DNA from: an uncultured Spirochaetaceae bacterium | GTDB lineage: Bacteria > Spirochaetota > Spirochaetia > Sphaerochaetales > Sphaerochaetaceae | DNA: 58,942 bases | Assembly (NCBI GenBank): GCA_944389105.1 | Contig: CALXLD010000015.1 | Span: 1 to 58,942, forward strand | Direction: 5' to 3' | Part shown: positions 1 through 8,198 of the stretch, one piece after another | Layout of the letters: each line of letters starts with the position of its first letter | How positions within the stretch are numbered: the stretch's first letter is position 1 | Program-made: the position numbers and the translations under genes | The notes under the pieces: generated by a model | Seen by the model: only the letters and a program-made list of their open reading frames with translations | Database searches by the model: none | Told to the model about the DNA's origin: nothing

Positions 1-2
1 TA

Positions 3-965
3 TTCGGCCACGGCATAGTTGTTTCAAGAATGATTGCCGACATGAAAATGGGCAAAGTAACAGTTTTTATGGGAATTCCGCTCCTTTACAACAAAGTCAT
101 TGCGGGAATCTTCAAGCAGGTAAAGGCAAAAGGAGCTGTCACATACGGATTAGTGAAAGTCCTGATGACTCTGAATGGCTGGTGCAAGAAGCTATTCGGA
201 AAAACTCCATTCAAGCCATTCTTTGACAAGAATATCACATCAAAAGTCGGACTCGATAATTCAAAGGTCCTGATCTGCGGAGCAGGCCCTCTCTCCCCCA
301 AGGTATTCAAGCAGTACCAGCAGCTTGGACTGAACTTCCTTCAGGGATATGGTCTTACGGAGACAGCACCGATTCTCACCCTCAATCCGCCAGAGCATTT
401 CAAAGTCGACTCGGTTGGAAAGGTTCTCCCATTCATTGATATGATTATTGCGGATAAAGACAGCGATGGCATCGGAGAAATCAGAGTGAAGGGACCTAAT
501 ATCACAAGGGGTTATCTTGATGATGAGGAGAACACAAAAGCCCTTTTCGATGAAAATGGATACCTCAGGACAGGAGACCTCGGCTATCTCGACAGCGAAA
601 ACTATCTTTACCTCAAGGGAAGAGCGAAGAACATCATAGTAACTGAAGGCGGAAAGAATGTATTCCCTGAAGAGATTGAGGACATGTTCCAGCTCTATCA
701 GCAGGTTGACCAGATACTTATCAGGGGATTCCAGATGAAGAAGGATGTCCCCTGCGAATGTATCGAAGCTGTAATCTATCCTTCCGAGGAATACTACAAG
801 GAAAAGAACCCTGCAAAGGAAGAGCTTCAGAAGGAGATGGAAGCAATAGTTTCCGAGGTGAATAAGAATCTTGTAGGTTACAAGAAGATAGAGAAAGTCA
901 CCATTGTAAACAAGCCAATGGAAATGACAACAACCAAGAAAATCAAAAGAAATCTTGTCAAATAA
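3..965 (+). CDS. Long-chain acyl-CoA synthetase (AMP-binding), C-terminal part
   Basis: The reading frame is open from the first in-frame codon at position 3, so the gene starts before the window and only its last 320 codons are seen. It keeps the adenylate-forming motifs YGLTET, the TGDLGYLDSENYLYLKGR hinge region and a near-terminal TTTKKIKRN holding the likely catalytic lysine. The family activates fatty acids to acyl-CoA through an acyl-AMP intermediate at the inner membrane face. It is clearly paralogous to the complete gene at 6390-8081, sharing stretches such as VTEGGKNVFPEE. A strong terminator follows 6 nt after the stop. Confidence 0.9.
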   Translation, partial: FGHGIVVSRMIADMKMGKVTVFMGIPLLYNKVIAGIFKQVKAKGAVTYGLVKVLMTLNGWCKKLFGKTPFKPFFDKNITSKVGLDNSKVLICGAGPLSPKVFKQYQQLGLNFLQGYGLTETAPILTLNPPEHFKVDSVGKVLPFIDMIIADKDSDGIGEIRVKGPNITRGYLDDEENTKALFDENGYLRTGDLGYLDSENYLYLKGRAKNIIVTEGGKNVFPEEIEDMFQLYQQVDQILIRGFQMKKDVPCECIEAVIYPSEEYYKEKNPAKEELQKEMEAIVSEVNKNLVGYKKIEKVTIVNKPMEMTTTKKIKRNLVK

Positions 966-970
966 GCTCA

Positions 971-997
971 GAGCCACCGCGTGTGGCTCTTTTCTTT
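971..997 (+). terminator. Rho-independent terminator after acyl-CoA synthetase
   Basis: The 7-bp stem GAGCCAC/GTGGCTC (971-989) is followed by TTTTCTTT. It sits just after the acyl-CoA synthetase stop and just before the -10 box of the next operon, separating the two transcripts. Confidence 0.85.
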
Positions 998-1001
998 GTG
1001 C

Positions 1002-1007
1002 TACAAT
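1002..1007 (+). promoter_or_regulatory. Extended -10 promoter of the methylthioadenosine operon
   Basis: TACAAT preceded by TGC forms an extended -10 element. The ATG at 1014 lies 6 nt downstream, so the transcript would start at or next to the start codon. No good -35 box and no Shine-Dalgarno sequence are visible. This matches the recurrent leaderless arrangement in the window. Confidence 0.6.
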
Positions 1008-1013
1008 GACAGC

Positions 1014-2294
1014 ATGATTACGCTTATAGAAAACGCAGCAATAATCCCGATGACGAAGAGCGATTATTATTTCAGAGGGAATATTGTAATTGAAGACGGG
1101 AAAATAAGATCTACAGGAAACGAAAGTGCTGAGGCTGATGAGAGAATCGATGCCTCAGCGATGATTGCCCTTCCATCATTTGTCAATGCACATACGCATC
1201 TTTCGATGGTCCTTATGCGAAACTACAAGGATACATGCGAAAATCTTCAGGACTGGCTTTCTGAAATCTTCCCTATTGAGGACAAGCTGAATGACGAGGA
1301 CATATATCAGGCATCAAGGCTTGGAGCAGCTGAACTGATTGAATCAGGATGCACAGTCTTTGCCGATATGTATTTCCATGCATGGAATACCGTAAAGGCC
1401 ATAAAGGAAGCCGGCATAAGGGGAATCATCGGCCAGACCTTCATGAGCGATGCCTCAGATGCAGAATACAGAATCGAAGAAATAGCACCGCGCATCCTTG
1501 AAGCTATAGGTGATGATGATTCGTTCAGGCTTGATGCAGCTGTACATGCTGTCTATACATCCACCCCAGATTGCTATGAAAGAGCTGCTGCATGGGCAAA
1601 GGAAAGAGGGGTAAGGATGCATACGCATCTCGCTGAGACAAGGAAGGAAGTCGAAGACTGCATCAGGGAATACGGGAAAACACCAGCTGCCCTTCTTGAT
1701 GGCATAGGCATATTCTCCTCCGTTCCAACATATGTAGCGCATGGCGTTTTTTCCACAGAAAATGACATGGAGATACTCAGGAGAAACAATGTTTCCGTTG
1801 TGCATAATCCTGCCTCAAACATGAAGCTGGCTTCTGGAATTGCCCCTGTAAAGCAATATAGGGAAATGGGCATAAATGTTGCGCTTGGAACGGATGGGGC
1901 ATCATCGAATAACAATCTGTCAATGATAAAGGAAATGAACACAGCAGCTCTTCTGCAGACAGTTGCGAATATGACTCCATCTGCAGCCAGACCATACGAC
2001 ATAATAGCAATGGCCACAATCAATGGAGCTAAGGCACTTGGCCTTGATGACAGGATCGGAACGATAGAAGAAGGCAAAGAAGCTGATATCGTCCTAATAA
2101 ACACGGACGACAGCAATATGACACCCCTCAACGATCCTTTCTCTGCAGTAGTATTCTCGGCAGACAGAAAGAATATAGACACAGTTTTCTCAAAAGGAAG
2201 AAAACTGCTCGAGAAAGGAAAGCTTCTGACTATCGATAAGGAAGAGGCAGTCAGGAAGACAAATGAAAGATGGGAGGATATTCTCAGGAGGTAA
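1014..2294 (+). CDS. mtaD: Amidohydrolase, likely 5'-methylthioadenosine/S-adenosylhomocysteine deaminase
   Basis: This 426-residue protein of the MtaD/TRZ-ATZ amidohydrolase family should deaminate methylthioadenosine or S-adenosylhomocysteine in the cytoplasm. Visible metal-site motifs are NAHTHLSM near residue 60, MHTHLAET near 205, a following AHGVF, and GTDGASSNNN near 295. The frame extends upstream to 981, but ATG 1014 is preferred because the extended -10 box ends 6 nt before it and MITLIENAAII matches the usual family N-terminus. It is followed after 1 nt by a cupin and then mtnA, which supports a methylthioadenosine role over guanine or chlorohydrolase activity. Confidence 0.82.
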   Translation: MITLIENAAIIPMTKSDYYFRGNIVIEDGKIRSTGNESAEADERIDASAMIALPSFVNAHTHLSMVLMRNYKDTCENLQDWLSEIFPIEDKLNDEDIYQASRLGAAELIESGCTVFADMYFHAWNTVKAIKEAGIRGIIGQTFMSDASDAEYRIEEIAPRILEAIGDDDSFRLDAAVHAVYTSTPDCYERAAAWAKERGVRMHTHLAETRKEVEDCIREYGKTPAALLDGIGIFSSVPTYVAHGVFSTENDMEILRRNNVSVVHNPASNMKLASGIAPVKQYREMGINVALGTDGASSNNNLSMIKEMNTAALLQTVANMTPSAARPYDIIAMATINGAKALGLDDRIGTIEEGKEADIVLINTDDSNMTPLNDPFSAVVFSADRKNIDTVFSKGRKLLEKGKLLTIDKEEAVRKTNERWEDILRR

Positions 2295-2295
2295 T

Positions 2296-2613
2296 ATGGG
2301 ATTCTTCTTCGACAAGGACATCGGAACAGACATAATAGACAGTAAATCGAAAAGGAAAATAATCGCAGAAGGTGAAGAGCTTACTTCATCGCATTTATAT
2401 GCTGAGGCCGGATCTGTCTTCACTGAAAAAAGAAAACCATATTCAGGGATTGCTATCATTCTTTCCGGACAGTTTGAGTTCACTCTTGATGGAGACACAG
2501 CTCTTCTTTCCGCAGGAGACTCTGTGTATATACCACCAGATGTCCCCTACTCCTTCGTCTGTCTCGGAAGGGGTGAGGTAATCACGGTGATAAACAATGG
2601 AAGGCTGCAATGA
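2296..2613 (+). CDS. Small cupin-fold protein in methylthioadenosine operon
   Basis: A 105-residue single cupin domain. The second cupin motif is visible as LLSAGDSVYIPPDVPYSF, and YSGIAIILSGQFEFTLDG fits the first. The classic metal histidines are largely absent. The start ATG 2296 has AGGAGG just upstream; an earlier in-frame start lies inside the deaminase gene. Placed between an MTA deaminase and mtnA with 1-nt spacing and a 4-nt overlap, it probably acts on a methylthio-sugar. In the Rhodospirillum rubrum MTA-isoprenoid shunt a cupin releases methanethiol from a methylthio-pentulose phosphate, but equivalence here is only a hypothesis. Confidence 0.75.
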   Translation: MGFFFDKDIGTDIIDSKSKRKIIAEGEELTSSHLYAEAGSVFTEKRKPYSGIAIILSGQFEFTLDGDTALLSAGDSVYIPPDVPYSFVCLGRGEVITVINNGRLQ

Positions 2614-3638
2614 AAGAAGAAGATTTCAAAGCAATAGAATTCGTCGACGGGAAACTCAGAGTCATTGACCAGAGGCTTCTTCCGGGAAAGCTTGAATACA
2701 TTGACCTTGTAACAGCTGAAGATGTCGCTGAAGCTATCAGAACAATGATTGTAAGAGGAGCTCCAGCTATCGGAGGAGCCGCGGGCTATGGAGTCTATCT
2801 TGCACTCATTGAAGCAAAAGGAGACACAGGGATTTTCGGAAAGCTATGCACAATGCTGAGAACATCCCGTCCAACTGCTGTGAACCTTATGTGGGCTGTC
2901 GACAGGGTAATGAAGAAAGCTATTGATTCAGGCTACGAGAAGGAAGCTGTGAAAAATGAAGCTGATCTTATTGTGCAGGAAGACAGGGAAATGAACCACC
3001 GGCTTTCCGGGATAGGCATAAGCGTAATCAGGAAAGGAGATACGATTCTCACTCACTGCAATGCAGGAGCCCTGGCAACATGCGGATGGGGAACGGCACT
3101 GGGAGTTATCAAAGAAGCTCACAGAAATGGTCTGGATATCCATGTATATGCAGATGAAACAAGACCATTGCTGCAGGGAGCAAGACTGACTGCATGGGAG
3201 CTTACGAGAGATGGAATTCCCGCCACATTGATTCCGGACAGCGCAGCGGCATCGCTTATCAGGGACGGGAAAATAGATCTTATTATCCTTGGAGCTGACA
3301 GGATAACCACCAATGGAGATGTCGCGAACAAGCTTGGAACATTCATGCTTTCAGTCGTGGCAAAGGAATATGGGGTTCCATTCTACTCTGCAGCGCCGAC
3401 ATCAACTATCGATTTCTCAATGAAGGAAGGAAAAGACATTCCTATCGAAGTGCGGAATCCGGAGGAAGTTAAGCGGTTTGGCGGAATTCTGATGGCACCG
3501 GAGGAAATAGAGGTATACAATCCTGCATTTGACGTAACACCACATCAGAACATTACAGGCATCATAACTGAGAAAGGAATAATATATCCTCCATTTGATA
3601 AGAATATCGAAAGGCTTAGAAAGGGAGAAGAACTTTGA
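2610..3638 (+). CDS. mtnA: S-methyl-5-thioribose-1-phosphate isomerase
   Basis: This 342-residue protein is a full-length MtnA of the eIF2B-like fold. It converts methylthioribose-1-phosphate to methylthioribulose-1-phosphate in methionine salvage. Motifs include MIVRGAPAIGGAAGYG near residue 47, the catalytic cysteine in THCNAGALATCGWG near 150, and the catalytic aspartate in IILGADRIT near 230. Its ATG overlaps the cupin stop by 4 nt, so translation is likely coupled. No MtnK, MtnB, MtnD or RuBisCO-like protein is in the window, so the fate of the product cannot be read here. Confidence 0.93.
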   Translation: MKEEDFKAIEFVDGKLRVIDQRLLPGKLEYIDLVTAEDVAEAIRTMIVRGAPAIGGAAGYGVYLALIEAKGDTGIFGKLCTMLRTSRPTAVNLMWAVDRVMKKAIDSGYEKEAVKNEADLIVQEDREMNHRLSGIGISVIRKGDTILTHCNAGALATCGWGTALGVIKEAHRNGLDIHVYADETRPLLQGARLTAWELTRDGIPATLIPDSAAASLIRDGKIDLIILGADRITTNGDVANKLGTFMLSVVAKEYGVPFYSAAPTSTIDFSMKEGKDIPIEVRNPEEVKRFGGILMAPEEIEVYNPAFDVTPHQNITGIITEKGIIYPPFDKNIERLRKGEEL

Positions 3639-4051
3639 ACGAACTTCAGAAAATCAGGAACAAGAATATGGTAATGCGCCTGATGCAGCTTGTTTTCACT
3701 CTTGGGAAGGATGAAAGGGATCCTGTCATATGCAGAGGAATATCAATACTGAAGAATCTTCCAGACGATACTGAAGTCAGGATAGAGAGCGATAAAATAT
3801 CATTTACTCTGGAAACAAAGAAAACCATCAACGGAATGCGCACCTTCATATCGCTTATCGAGGCTTCTGATGAAAGCTACATAACCCACCTTCTCGATAA
3901 GATAACAATCGATGCCATTGCTGCAGGAGAACTCCCTCCTGTTGCAGAGGGAGTAAGCGATGCAGTTATCGAGAGCTATGAAAGCCTTGGCGGATCGAAA
4001 ACCATCGGCAGTGATGAAAAAGCAGCCATTATCCTTCCGCTTTCCCGATAA
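3635..4051 (+). CDS. Conserved-looking protein of unknown function, last gene of mtn operon
   Basis: A 138-residue soluble, mostly charged protein with no signal peptide or membrane segment and no family recognised. The TTG start at 3635 overlaps the mtnA stop and is preceded by GGGAGAAG; ATG 3668 is a later alternative. Its position as fourth gene of the operon suggests co-expression with methylthioadenosine salvage, but nothing in the sequence shows a catalytic role. It converges on the epimerase gene, the two 3' ends overlapping by 23 nt. Confidence 0.65.
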   Translation: MNELQKIRNKNMVMRLMQLVFTLGKDERDPVICRGISILKNLPDDTEVRIESDKISFTLETKKTINGMRTFISLIEASDESYITHLLDKITIDAIAAGELPPVAEGVSDAVIESYESLGGSKTIGSDEKAAIILPLSR

Positions 4052-5210
4052 TCTCAATTGCCTTCATATACATTCTGGGGATATGGAAAGGCCCCTTATA
4101 CAGATTTCCTTTCAAGGCTGTTGCGAGTGTTCCATCCCTGTGGAAATAACCGAACCACTCTCCATATTCCCTGTCTATGAAGCGCTCTGAGATATAAGAG
4201 TCCACATCATGGAAATGCTGAAGGTATTTCTCATTCCCCGTGATGGAATATGCCAGGAGATTCGCAATTACAGCCTCACATTGCGGCCACCAGAATTTCA
4301 TGTCCTGATGATACTCGGAAAGGCTTTTTCCCGCAGCATCCCTGTATTGGATAATGCCTCCGCCATACTCACTGTCCCATCCACTATCCCACATCCAGTC
4401 AAGGACATCCAGCCCTGTTTCAATGTACTCATCAATGCCTCTCAGGAGACCTTCATTCATGATGAACCAGGAGCCTTCTATTGCATGTCCCGGGTTGACA
4501 ATTCTTCCCTCGAAATGATCTGAAAGGAACTCTCCGTTAGGGCCTACCGTCTCAAGGACCGTCTTCATTTCAGGATGTATGAAATACTCCCTGCACTCCC
4601 TGATGGCCTTGTCAATCTCAGCATTATAGTAATCTGCCCTTTCAGGTACAGCCTCCCGAAGCTCCGATATCACATTGATCATTATCATCGAGTCGGCATG
4701 TCCTCTCATCGGACGCGTATCGGAATCGAACTTGGGGACGAGGATACCGGGCGTATCGCGGATCAGCTTCATCTTCTCATAAAGCTCCTCGGCTTTCCTT
4801 ATATAGCTTTCATCTCCGGAAGCAAGGCCATACTGAGCATAGCCAATTGTCGCAAATGCCTCGCTGAAGAAATACCTGATCCTCTTTATCACAGGCTTCC
4901 CTTCCGCAGACACACGGAAGAACATCCTGCCGTCCTTGTCGAAACAGTATCTATCGATAAAAGGAGCTATGTTCTTCGCAGCCTCGAGATATTCGTTCTT
5001 TCCGAACCTCCGGTAAGCCACGGAAAAGACCCACAGGGCCCTGCCCTGGAACCATACCGACTTGTCAGTCTCCAGCAACGATCCATCCCTATCCAGGGAG
5101 GTCCAGATTCCGCCATTCTTCCAGTCCATGCCATGCTCAAGCCAGAAAGGAAGTATATTTTCTGTCAGCTCCTTATAATATCTATCACTGACTTCTCTAA
5201 GTGTTTCCAT
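4029..5210 (-). CDS. N-acylglucosamine 2-epimerase (AGE) family protein
   Basis: A 393-residue protein with an (alpha/alpha)6-barrel pattern. The family interconverts C2 epimers of sugars (N-acetylglucosamine/N-acetylmannosamine, cellobiose or mannose/glucose) in the cytoplasm. Diagnostic stretches are WFQGRALWVFS near residue 52, PGHAIEGSWF near 245, EYGEWFGYFHRDG near 355 and KGNLYKGPFHIPRM near 370; the two underlying histidines are likely catalytic. The start is supported by GAGGAGGACTGA upstream of ATG. Substrate is not determined. No sialic-acid genes lie next to it, so a neutral-sugar epimerase is as likely as a GlcNAc epimerase. Confidence 0.85.
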   Translation of the reverse strand: METLREVSDRYYKELTENILPFWLEHGMDWKNGGIWTSLDRDGSLLETDKSVWFQGRALWVFSVAYRRFGKNEYLEAAKNIAPFIDRYCFDKDGRMFFRVSAEGKPVIKRIRYFFSEAFATIGYAQYGLASGDESYIRKAEELYEKMKLIRDTPGILVPKFDSDTRPMRGHADSMIMINVISELREAVPERADYYNAEIDKAIRECREYFIHPEMKTVLETVGPNGEFLSDHFEGRIVNPGHAIEGSWFIMNEGLLRGIDEYIETGLDVLDWMWDSGWDSEYGGGIIQYRDAAGKSLSEYHQDMKFWWPQCEAVIANLLAYSITGNEKYLQHFHDVDSYISERFIDREYGEWFGYFHRDGTLATALKGNLYKGPFHIPRMYMKAIEIIGKAEG

Positions 5211-5342
5211 TCAGTCCTCCTCAATGCAGTATACCTTAAAATCGCAGCAGTAAAACATGTAAATTATCAATCTCCATTTTACAGCATGCATAATACTGAT
5301 TCTGCCCCTTTTTACAGTACTTTAGTACGCTATCGGATTTCA

Positions 5343-5370
5343 TTGCTTTTTCCTGAAAAGCCCCTATCCT
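5343..5370 (+). promoter_or_regulatory. Promoter for small lipoprotein gene
   Basis: TTGCTT, a 16-nt spacer, then TATCCT. This promoter would leave a short leader of about 15 nt carrying the AAGGGGA ribosome site before ATG 5393, unlike the leaderless promoters elsewhere in the window. Confidence 0.5.
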
Positions 5371-5392
5371 ATTTACAAAGGGGACTGAGTAT

Positions 5393-5755
5393 ATGAAGAA
5401 AATAATAATCTGCATGCTTATTGCACTGCTTCTTGTTCCGTCATGCAAGAGCGAAGAAGAGAAGGCCATTGATACTTCCAGGAAAATGTATGAAGACGTT
5501 ATAGATAGCCTATATGACATAATCAAGGACGGCGGCATAACAGGTAATGACAAAGATGATGTGGATGAAGTAGTTGCTGCTTTCAGCAATGCCGTAAAAA
5601 ATGCTACCTCAGAAGATGAAGTAGATGAGATAGGAACAGAAACAGCTGGAACGCTTCTCCTTATTTCACTGTTCTACACAGATGAGGATACATTAAATGA
5701 ATTCATGGAAGAAACTGTCAGGAAGTATCCCGAACTTGAAGATTTCCTGTTCTGA
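5393..5755 (+). CDS. Small acidic lipoprotein, unknown function
   Basis: The 120-residue product begins with a lysine-containing N-region and a hydrophobic core (MKKIIICMLIALLLVPSC), ending in the lipobox LVPSC. It is therefore predicted to be cut by signal peptidase II and acylated at Cys18. The mature part is small, acidic and helical, with no family recognised. AGGGG lies 8 nt before the ATG. It appears to be monocistronic between the divergent epimerase gene and the tRNA operon terminator. Confidence 0.75.
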   Translation: MKKIIICMLIALLLVPSCKSEEEKAIDTSRKMYEDVIDSLYDIIKDGGITGNDKDDVDEVVAAFSNAVKNATSEDEVDEIGTETAGTLLLISLFYTDEDTLNEFMEETVRKYPELEDFLF

Positions 5756-5770
5756 TGCCCCTTAAGAATT

Positions 5771-5811
5771 AAAAAGAAAAGTCCTATCTCCTTATTACAG
5801 AGGATAGGACT
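5771..5811 (-). terminator. Terminator of the five-tRNA operon
   Basis: Read on the minus strand, AGTCCTAT pairs with ATAGGACT across a loop that contains an additional CTC/GAG pairing, followed by TTTTCTTTTT. It lies directly downstream of tRNA-Gly. Confidence 0.8.
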
Positions 5812-5813
5812 AG

Positions 5814-5885
5814 AGCGGAAAACGGGACTTGAACCCGCGACATCCACCTTGGCAAGGTGGAGCTCTACCACTGAGCTATTTCCGC
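5814..5885 (-). tRNA. tRNA-Gly (anticodon GCC)
   Basis: A 72-nt cloverleaf with acceptor stem GCGGAAA/TTTCCGC, anticodon loop TTGCCAA within a CCACC stem, and T-arm GGGTTCAAGTCCC. CCA is not encoded. It is the last gene of the tRNA operon. Confidence 0.96.
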
Positions 5886-5919
5886 ATTTTTACCGTACAC
5901 CCACTGGGCTTAGGTTCCG

Positions 5920-5999
5920 TGCGAGAGGCGGGACTCGAACCCGCACACCGAAGTACTAGTTCCTAAGACTAGCGTGTATACCAGTTTCACCACTCTCGC
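5920..5999 (-). tRNA. tRNA-Leu (anticodon TAG)
   Basis: A class II tRNA of 80 nt with acceptor GCGAGAG/CTCTCGC. The anticodon loop CTTAGGA lies between CTAGT and ACTAG, giving anticodon TAG. A short variable arm (TAC-TTCG-GTG) and the T-arm GGGTTCGAGTCCC follow. It reads CUA leucine codons. Confidence 0.95.
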
Positions 6000-6007
6000 G
6001 GTGTTCT

Positions 6008-6080
6008 TGAGCCGCAAAGGGATCGAACCTTTGACCCACAGATTAAGAGTCTGTTGCTCTACCAGCTGAGCTAGCGGCCC
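6008..6080 (-). tRNA. tRNA-Lys (anticodon CTT)
   Basis: A 73-nt cloverleaf with acceptor GGGCCGC/GCGGCTC (one G-U pair), anticodon loop CTCTTAA and T-arm AGGTTCGATCCCT. It reads AAG lysine codons. Confidence 0.95.
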
Positions 6081-6089
6081 AAAATTGTC

Positions 6090-6162
6090 TGCGCCCTGTA
6101 GGACTCGAACCTACAACCTGCGGATTCGAAGTCCGACGCTCTATCCGTTGAGCTAAGAGCGC
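6090..6162 (-). tRNA. tRNA-Arg (anticodon TCG)
   Basis: A 73-nt cloverleaf with acceptor GCGCTCT/AGGGCGC, anticodon loop CTTCGAA in a CGGA/TCCG stem and T-arm TAGGTTCGAGTCCTA. It should read CGN arginine codons, mainly CGA. Confidence 0.93.
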
Positions 6163-6185
6163 TTTTTCCTCCAAGGAGGTAGTAG

Positions 6186-6258
6186 GGTGGAAGAAGGGGA
6201 TCGAACCCTCGACAAGCAGATCCACAATCTGCCGCTCTACCGCTGAACTACTTCCACC
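6186..6258 (-). tRNA. tRNA-His (anticodon GTG)
   Basis: Acceptor GTGGAAG/CTTCCAC with the extra G-1 paired to C73, the hallmark of tRNA-His. Anticodon loop is TTGTGGA and the T-arm is AGGGTTCGATCCCCT. It is the promoter-proximal gene of the operon. Confidence 0.95.
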
Positions 6259-6303
6259 ATTAAGCGAAAGCGAGGCGTGCACCTAGCAATTTCAACGGTG
6301 ACA

Positions 6304-6332
6304 AATATGTCAGAAAGCAGATAAATTGTCAA
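6304..6332 (-). promoter_or_regulatory. tRNA operon promoter
   Basis: On the minus strand a perfect TTGACA (6327-6332), a 17-nt spacer ending in TGA, and CATATT (6304-6309) drive the His-Arg-Lys-Leu-Gly tRNA operon. It is the best -35 match in this part of the window, as expected for stable RNA. Confidence 0.8.
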
Positions 6333-6389
6333 CACATTTAGGCAAGATTTATGAAATTTTTAGCCATTTTCTTATTAGTCAAATAATTA

Positions 6390-8081
6390 TCAATCTCCAT
6401 ATTTTGCAATTACATCGCTTCTTTTGACTTTTTTCGTACTTGTCATCGGAAGTGGATCATAAACGACATCTACCCTTCTGATCCTCTTGTGTGAAGCTGA
6501 GCCTCTGTTGACGTCATCAACAATCTCATTTATTCGCTTCTCAACCGCAGCTTTATCGCCGTTCATTTTATCAATAAGCTCTTTTGAAGGAACTATTACT
6601 GCCCTTATCTCCTCTTTCTTCAGCGCTTTATCGGAAATATAGCCAAAGGCGCAGATCTGATCTATTTCTCCATAAAGCTGGAAAGGATCCTCGACTTCCT
6701 CGGGGAAAACATTCTTTCCACCTTCTGTAACAATGACATTCTTCTTCCTTCCGGTAAGATAAAGATATCCGTCCTCATCCTGATGGCCAACATCTCCTGT
6801 ATTAAGCCATCCATCATCAGTAAGCACTTCTTTAGTAGCTTCGGGATTCTTATAGTACCCCTTCATGACCATTGGTCCTTTTATGAAGATAAGACCATTT
6901 CCATCACTATCCGGATCAACAATCTTCACTTCTTCCTCAGGGAACTTCTTCCCAACCGATTCAACACGGAAAGCTTCGACTGGATTCACATGTGTTATCG
7001 GGGAGGCTTCCGTAAGACCATATCCCTGAACAAAATCCACACCCAGCTCGTTGAACATCCTGAAAGTAGAAGCAGGAAGCGGGCCGCCGCCGGAAATACA
7101 CAATCTGATATCATCGAAGGAAAGCTTCTCAAGCAGGAAGCCGAGCATCTTCTTCCCTATATTCCGGCCTGTAAGTGCCTTTAAAGCACCGGAGAGCTTC
7201 ATCAGACCCCTGATAAGACCATAAACAGCTATACCCTTCTTTCTTACCCCCTGCATAAGAGCTGCCATCATCTTGTTGTAGAGCATCGGGACAGCCATAA
7301 AAACGGTGACGCCTCCCTCCTTGAGCTCTCTGAAGATATGGGACATTGCAAGCTTCTTTCCAAATACAACTGTCCCGCCGACACTTATTGAGATATAGAC
7401 AACTGCCATCATCGTATAGGAATGATGAAGAGGAAGGATGGCATAGATGACATCGGAATTCCGGAAATCAAGGTTTGCCTGCGCCAGGAAACAATCGGAA
7501 ACAAGATTATAATGAGTGAGCATTACACCCTTTGGAACCCCGGTAGTACCAGAGGTGAAGATAATCGCAGCAAGATCATCACTTGAGAGCTTGGGGAAAA
7601 CAACCTCCGGGCCATCCATTTTCATCAGGTCATCTTCCAGGCTATATTTTTTACTAACGCCTGTAATACCGTGGATTCTCTCCTTGTCTATGAAAATTCC
7701 AGAGACATCGCCGAAGGATATGAATTTCTCCATCTCGCTATCCTTGAACGTTATATCAAGAGGAACCACAATGCCCCCCATCCTGATAATCGCGAAATAT
7801 GCAAGCGCCCATTGGGCGGAGTTATGGCCTGAGACAGCTATCTTATCCCCTCTTCTGAACCCATCAGCAACCAAAGCCCTGGCAACTCTATCTATAATTG
7901 ACTCGGCTTCCTTATAAGTGAATCTAACTTCCGGATCGAATGCATGAAAACAGAGATGATCAGGATATCTGAGCGCTGTTATGTGGAACATTTCAGGGAC
8001 AGTAGGCCACTTCCCCTCGAATTCCTTTCCCCTGAAATCATCCAGGAATGCCCATGCATTCCGGTACTCTACGTTTTTCAT
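6390..8081 (-). CDS. Long-chain acyl-CoA synthetase (AMP-binding), complete
   Basis: A 563-residue adenylate-forming enzyme. The nucleotide loop is IIFTSGTTGVPKG near residue 190, followed by YGLTEASP near 370, a TGDVGHQDEDGYLYLTGR hinge near 465, and TSTKKVKR near the C-terminus with the catalytic lysine. It should activate long-chain fatty acids with ATP and CoA for membrane lipid synthesis. GGAGGGATTGGT precedes the ATG. It is a paralogue of the truncated gene at the left edge. Slightly different specificities for the two copies are plausible but not visible. Confidence 0.92.
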   Translation of the reverse strand: MKNVEYRNAWAFLDDFRGKEFEGKWPTVPEMFHITALRYPDHLCFHAFDPEVRFTYKEAESIIDRVARALVADGFRRGDKIAVSGHNSAQWALAYFAIIRMGGIVVPLDITFKDSEMEKFISFGDVSGIFIDKERIHGITGVSKKYSLEDDLMKMDGPEVVFPKLSSDDLAAIIFTSGTTGVPKGVMLTHYNLVSDCFLAQANLDFRNSDVIYAILPLHHSYTMMAVVYISISVGGTVVFGKKLAMSHIFRELKEGGVTVFMAVPMLYNKMMAALMQGVRKKGIAVYGLIRGLMKLSGALKALTGRNIGKKMLGFLLEKLSFDDIRLCISGGGPLPASTFRMFNELGVDFVQGYGLTEASPITHVNPVEAFRVESVGKKFPEEEVKIVDPDSDGNGLIFIKGPMVMKGYYKNPEATKEVLTDDGWLNTGDVGHQDEDGYLYLTGRKKNVIVTEGGKNVFPEEVEDPFQLYGEIDQICAFGYISDKALKKEEIRAVIVPSKELIDKMNGDKAAVEKRINEIVDDVNRGSASHKRIRRVDVVYDPLPMTSTKKVKRSDVIAKYGD

Positions 8082-8162
8082 ACCAATCCCTCCTGTGATA
8101 GAGGTACTTTACCACGAGGAAAGAATCAAAAAAAGATACCTATGAAAGTTAAGAAAACTCTG

Positions 8163-8191
8163 TTGTTGAAAATCCTCTACTTCGGCATAAT
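8163..8191 (+). promoter_or_regulatory. Promoter of DEAD-box helicase (leaderless type)
   Basis: TTGTTG, a 17-nt spacer, then CATAAT ending 7 nt before ATG 8199. There is no ribosome-binding sequence before that ATG. The spacing indicates transcription starting at or next to the start codon. Confidence 0.65.
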
Positions 8192-8198
8192 CCAGAAT

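Noticed and set aside
261..977. 238-codon antisense frame in the first acyl-CoA synthetase
   Set aside because: No family features, and it covers conserved adenylation motifs on the other strand. Many similar long antisense frames occur over real genes here.
5674..6282. Minus-strand open frames across the tRNA genes (5674-5871 and 6043-6282)
   Set aside because: They read through tRNA-Gly, Lys, Arg and His and give the familiar tRNA-derived peptides (SSPVFRS, VVGSSPTG). They are artefacts.
7944..8198. Upstream extension of the DEAD-box helicase
   Set aside because: It is antisense to the acyl-CoA synthetase start, unlike helicase N-termini, and the promoter lies inside it.
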